Source: an uncultured Chloroflexota bacterium (lineage in GTDB: Bacteria; Chloroflexota; Limnocylindria; Limnocylindrales; CSP1-4). From it: DNA of 6,450 nt. Made by a program: the position numbers and the translations under genes. This document shows, in pieces, positions 6,038 to 6,450 of the stretch. The DNA lies in NCBI GenBank assembly GCA_903930745.1, contig CAIYZX010000064.1, forward strand, positions 1 through 6,450. The letters are read 5' to 3'. A model generated the notes under the pieces. The model was not told the origin of the DNA, did not search any database, and saw only the letters and a list, made by a program, of their open reading frames with translations. Each line of letters opens with the position of its first letter. The first letter of the stretch is position 1.

Positions 6038-6450
6038 ATGGGGATCCTGCGTCCGGTCCGCGCGCCGGTCTTCGAGATCGGGCCCAAGGGGTATCTCTGG
6101 GGTCCGGCCGCGCTCGCGCTCGCCACGGCGACCGATGCCGTGGCCACCCGGCTGGACGTGGACGTGATCTACGACCCGCAGGTGGCGGACCTCGCCGCGT
6201 GCGCCGCCGCCACGTCGCGGATCCACGTCTGGGCGCAGCACGTTGACCCGCTGCCGCCCGGGCGCGGGCACGGCTCCATCCTGGCCGAGGCGGTCCGCGC
6301 CGCCGGGGCCACGGGCGTGCTGCTGAACCACGTGGAGCGGCGGCTGTCTCCCGCGGATCTTGCGGCGTCCGTGGCGCGCGCCCACGAGGCGGGCCTGCAG
6401 ACGCTGGTCTTCGCGGACACGCCCGAGGAGGCGGGCCGGTACGCGCGCGA
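6038..6450 (+). CDS. Archaeal-type triose-phosphate-isomerase-like protein, partial (first 137 residues)
   Basis: TIM-barrel isomerase of a ketose phosphate, cut by the right edge; compact archaeal TIMs are about 225 residues long. IYDPQVADLAA (44-54), VWAQHVDPLPPGRGHGSI (64-81) and GATGVLLNHVERRLSPADL (90-108) line up with archaeal TIM segments of the APQLVDL, AQHIDP and LLNHSE types. His98 and Glu100 match the catalytic His and adjacent HSE Glu. Two changes stand out. The N-terminal Asn-x-Lys of TIM reads GPKGYLWG (Lys17 kept, Asn replaced by Gly15), and the Ser of HSE is Val99. The enzyme may recycle dihydroxyacetone phosphate from the aldolase, or isomerise another short ketose phosphate, as the TIM-like isomerases of tetritol pathways do. 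ATG 6038 has GGGAG 7 nt upstream. The frame stays open to the window end. Catalytic Glu of loop 6 lies outside the window. Confidence 0.82.
   Translation, partial: MGILRPVRAPVFEIGPKGYLWGPAALALATATDAVATRLDVDVIYDPQVADLAACAAATSRIHVWAQHVDPLPPGRGHGSILAEAVRAAGATGVLLNHVERRLSPADLAASVARAHEAGLQTLVFADTPEEAGRYAR

Overview
The window is GC-rich bacterial DNA with tightly packed genes, GTG and TTG start codons, and a lipoprotein-type solute-binding protein. This fits an actinomycete or a GC-rich Chloroflexota lineage. The lineage is an inference; no rRNA or phylogenetic marker is present.

Layout. Two transcription units diverge from a roughly 350-bp control region (1732-2083). Leftward (minus strand) are a sugar ABC transporter substrate-binding lipoprotein (460-1731) and, after a 108-bp gap with a strong hairpin, the 5' part of a MalF-type permease gene that runs off the left edge (1-351). 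Rightward (plus strand) are a class I aldolase of the DhnA/FbaB/LsrF family (2084-2899), an FGGY carbohydrate kinase (2975-4591), an L-arabinose/L-fucose isomerase-like protein (4588-5976, overlapping the kinase by 4 bp) and the first 137 codons of an archaeal-type triose-phosphate-isomerase-like protein (6038 to the right edge).

How the genes may work together. The set reads as an uptake and catabolic locus for one sugar: CUT1 ABC import, aldose-ketose isomerisation, ketose phosphorylation, aldol cleavage to a triose phosphate plus an aldehyde, and a TIM-fold isomerase for a ketose phosphate. This is the logic of the L-fucose and L-rhamnose pathways, but the aldolase is a lysine-dependent class I enzyme rather than a class II FucA/RhaD, and the TIM-like protein lacks the usual catalytic Asn. 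The substrate cannot be read from the sequence.

Control. A good sigma70-like promoter (TTGACA-N16-TAGGAT, 1973-2000) faces the catabolic genes, and a 9+10+9 inverted repeat covers its -35 box, a likely repressor operator. The presumed leader of the transporter mRNA carries three consecutive hairpins (1758-1858). A perfect 14-bp tandem duplication sits on the permease start codon. No regulator gene, RNA gene, mobile element or CRISPR array is visible.
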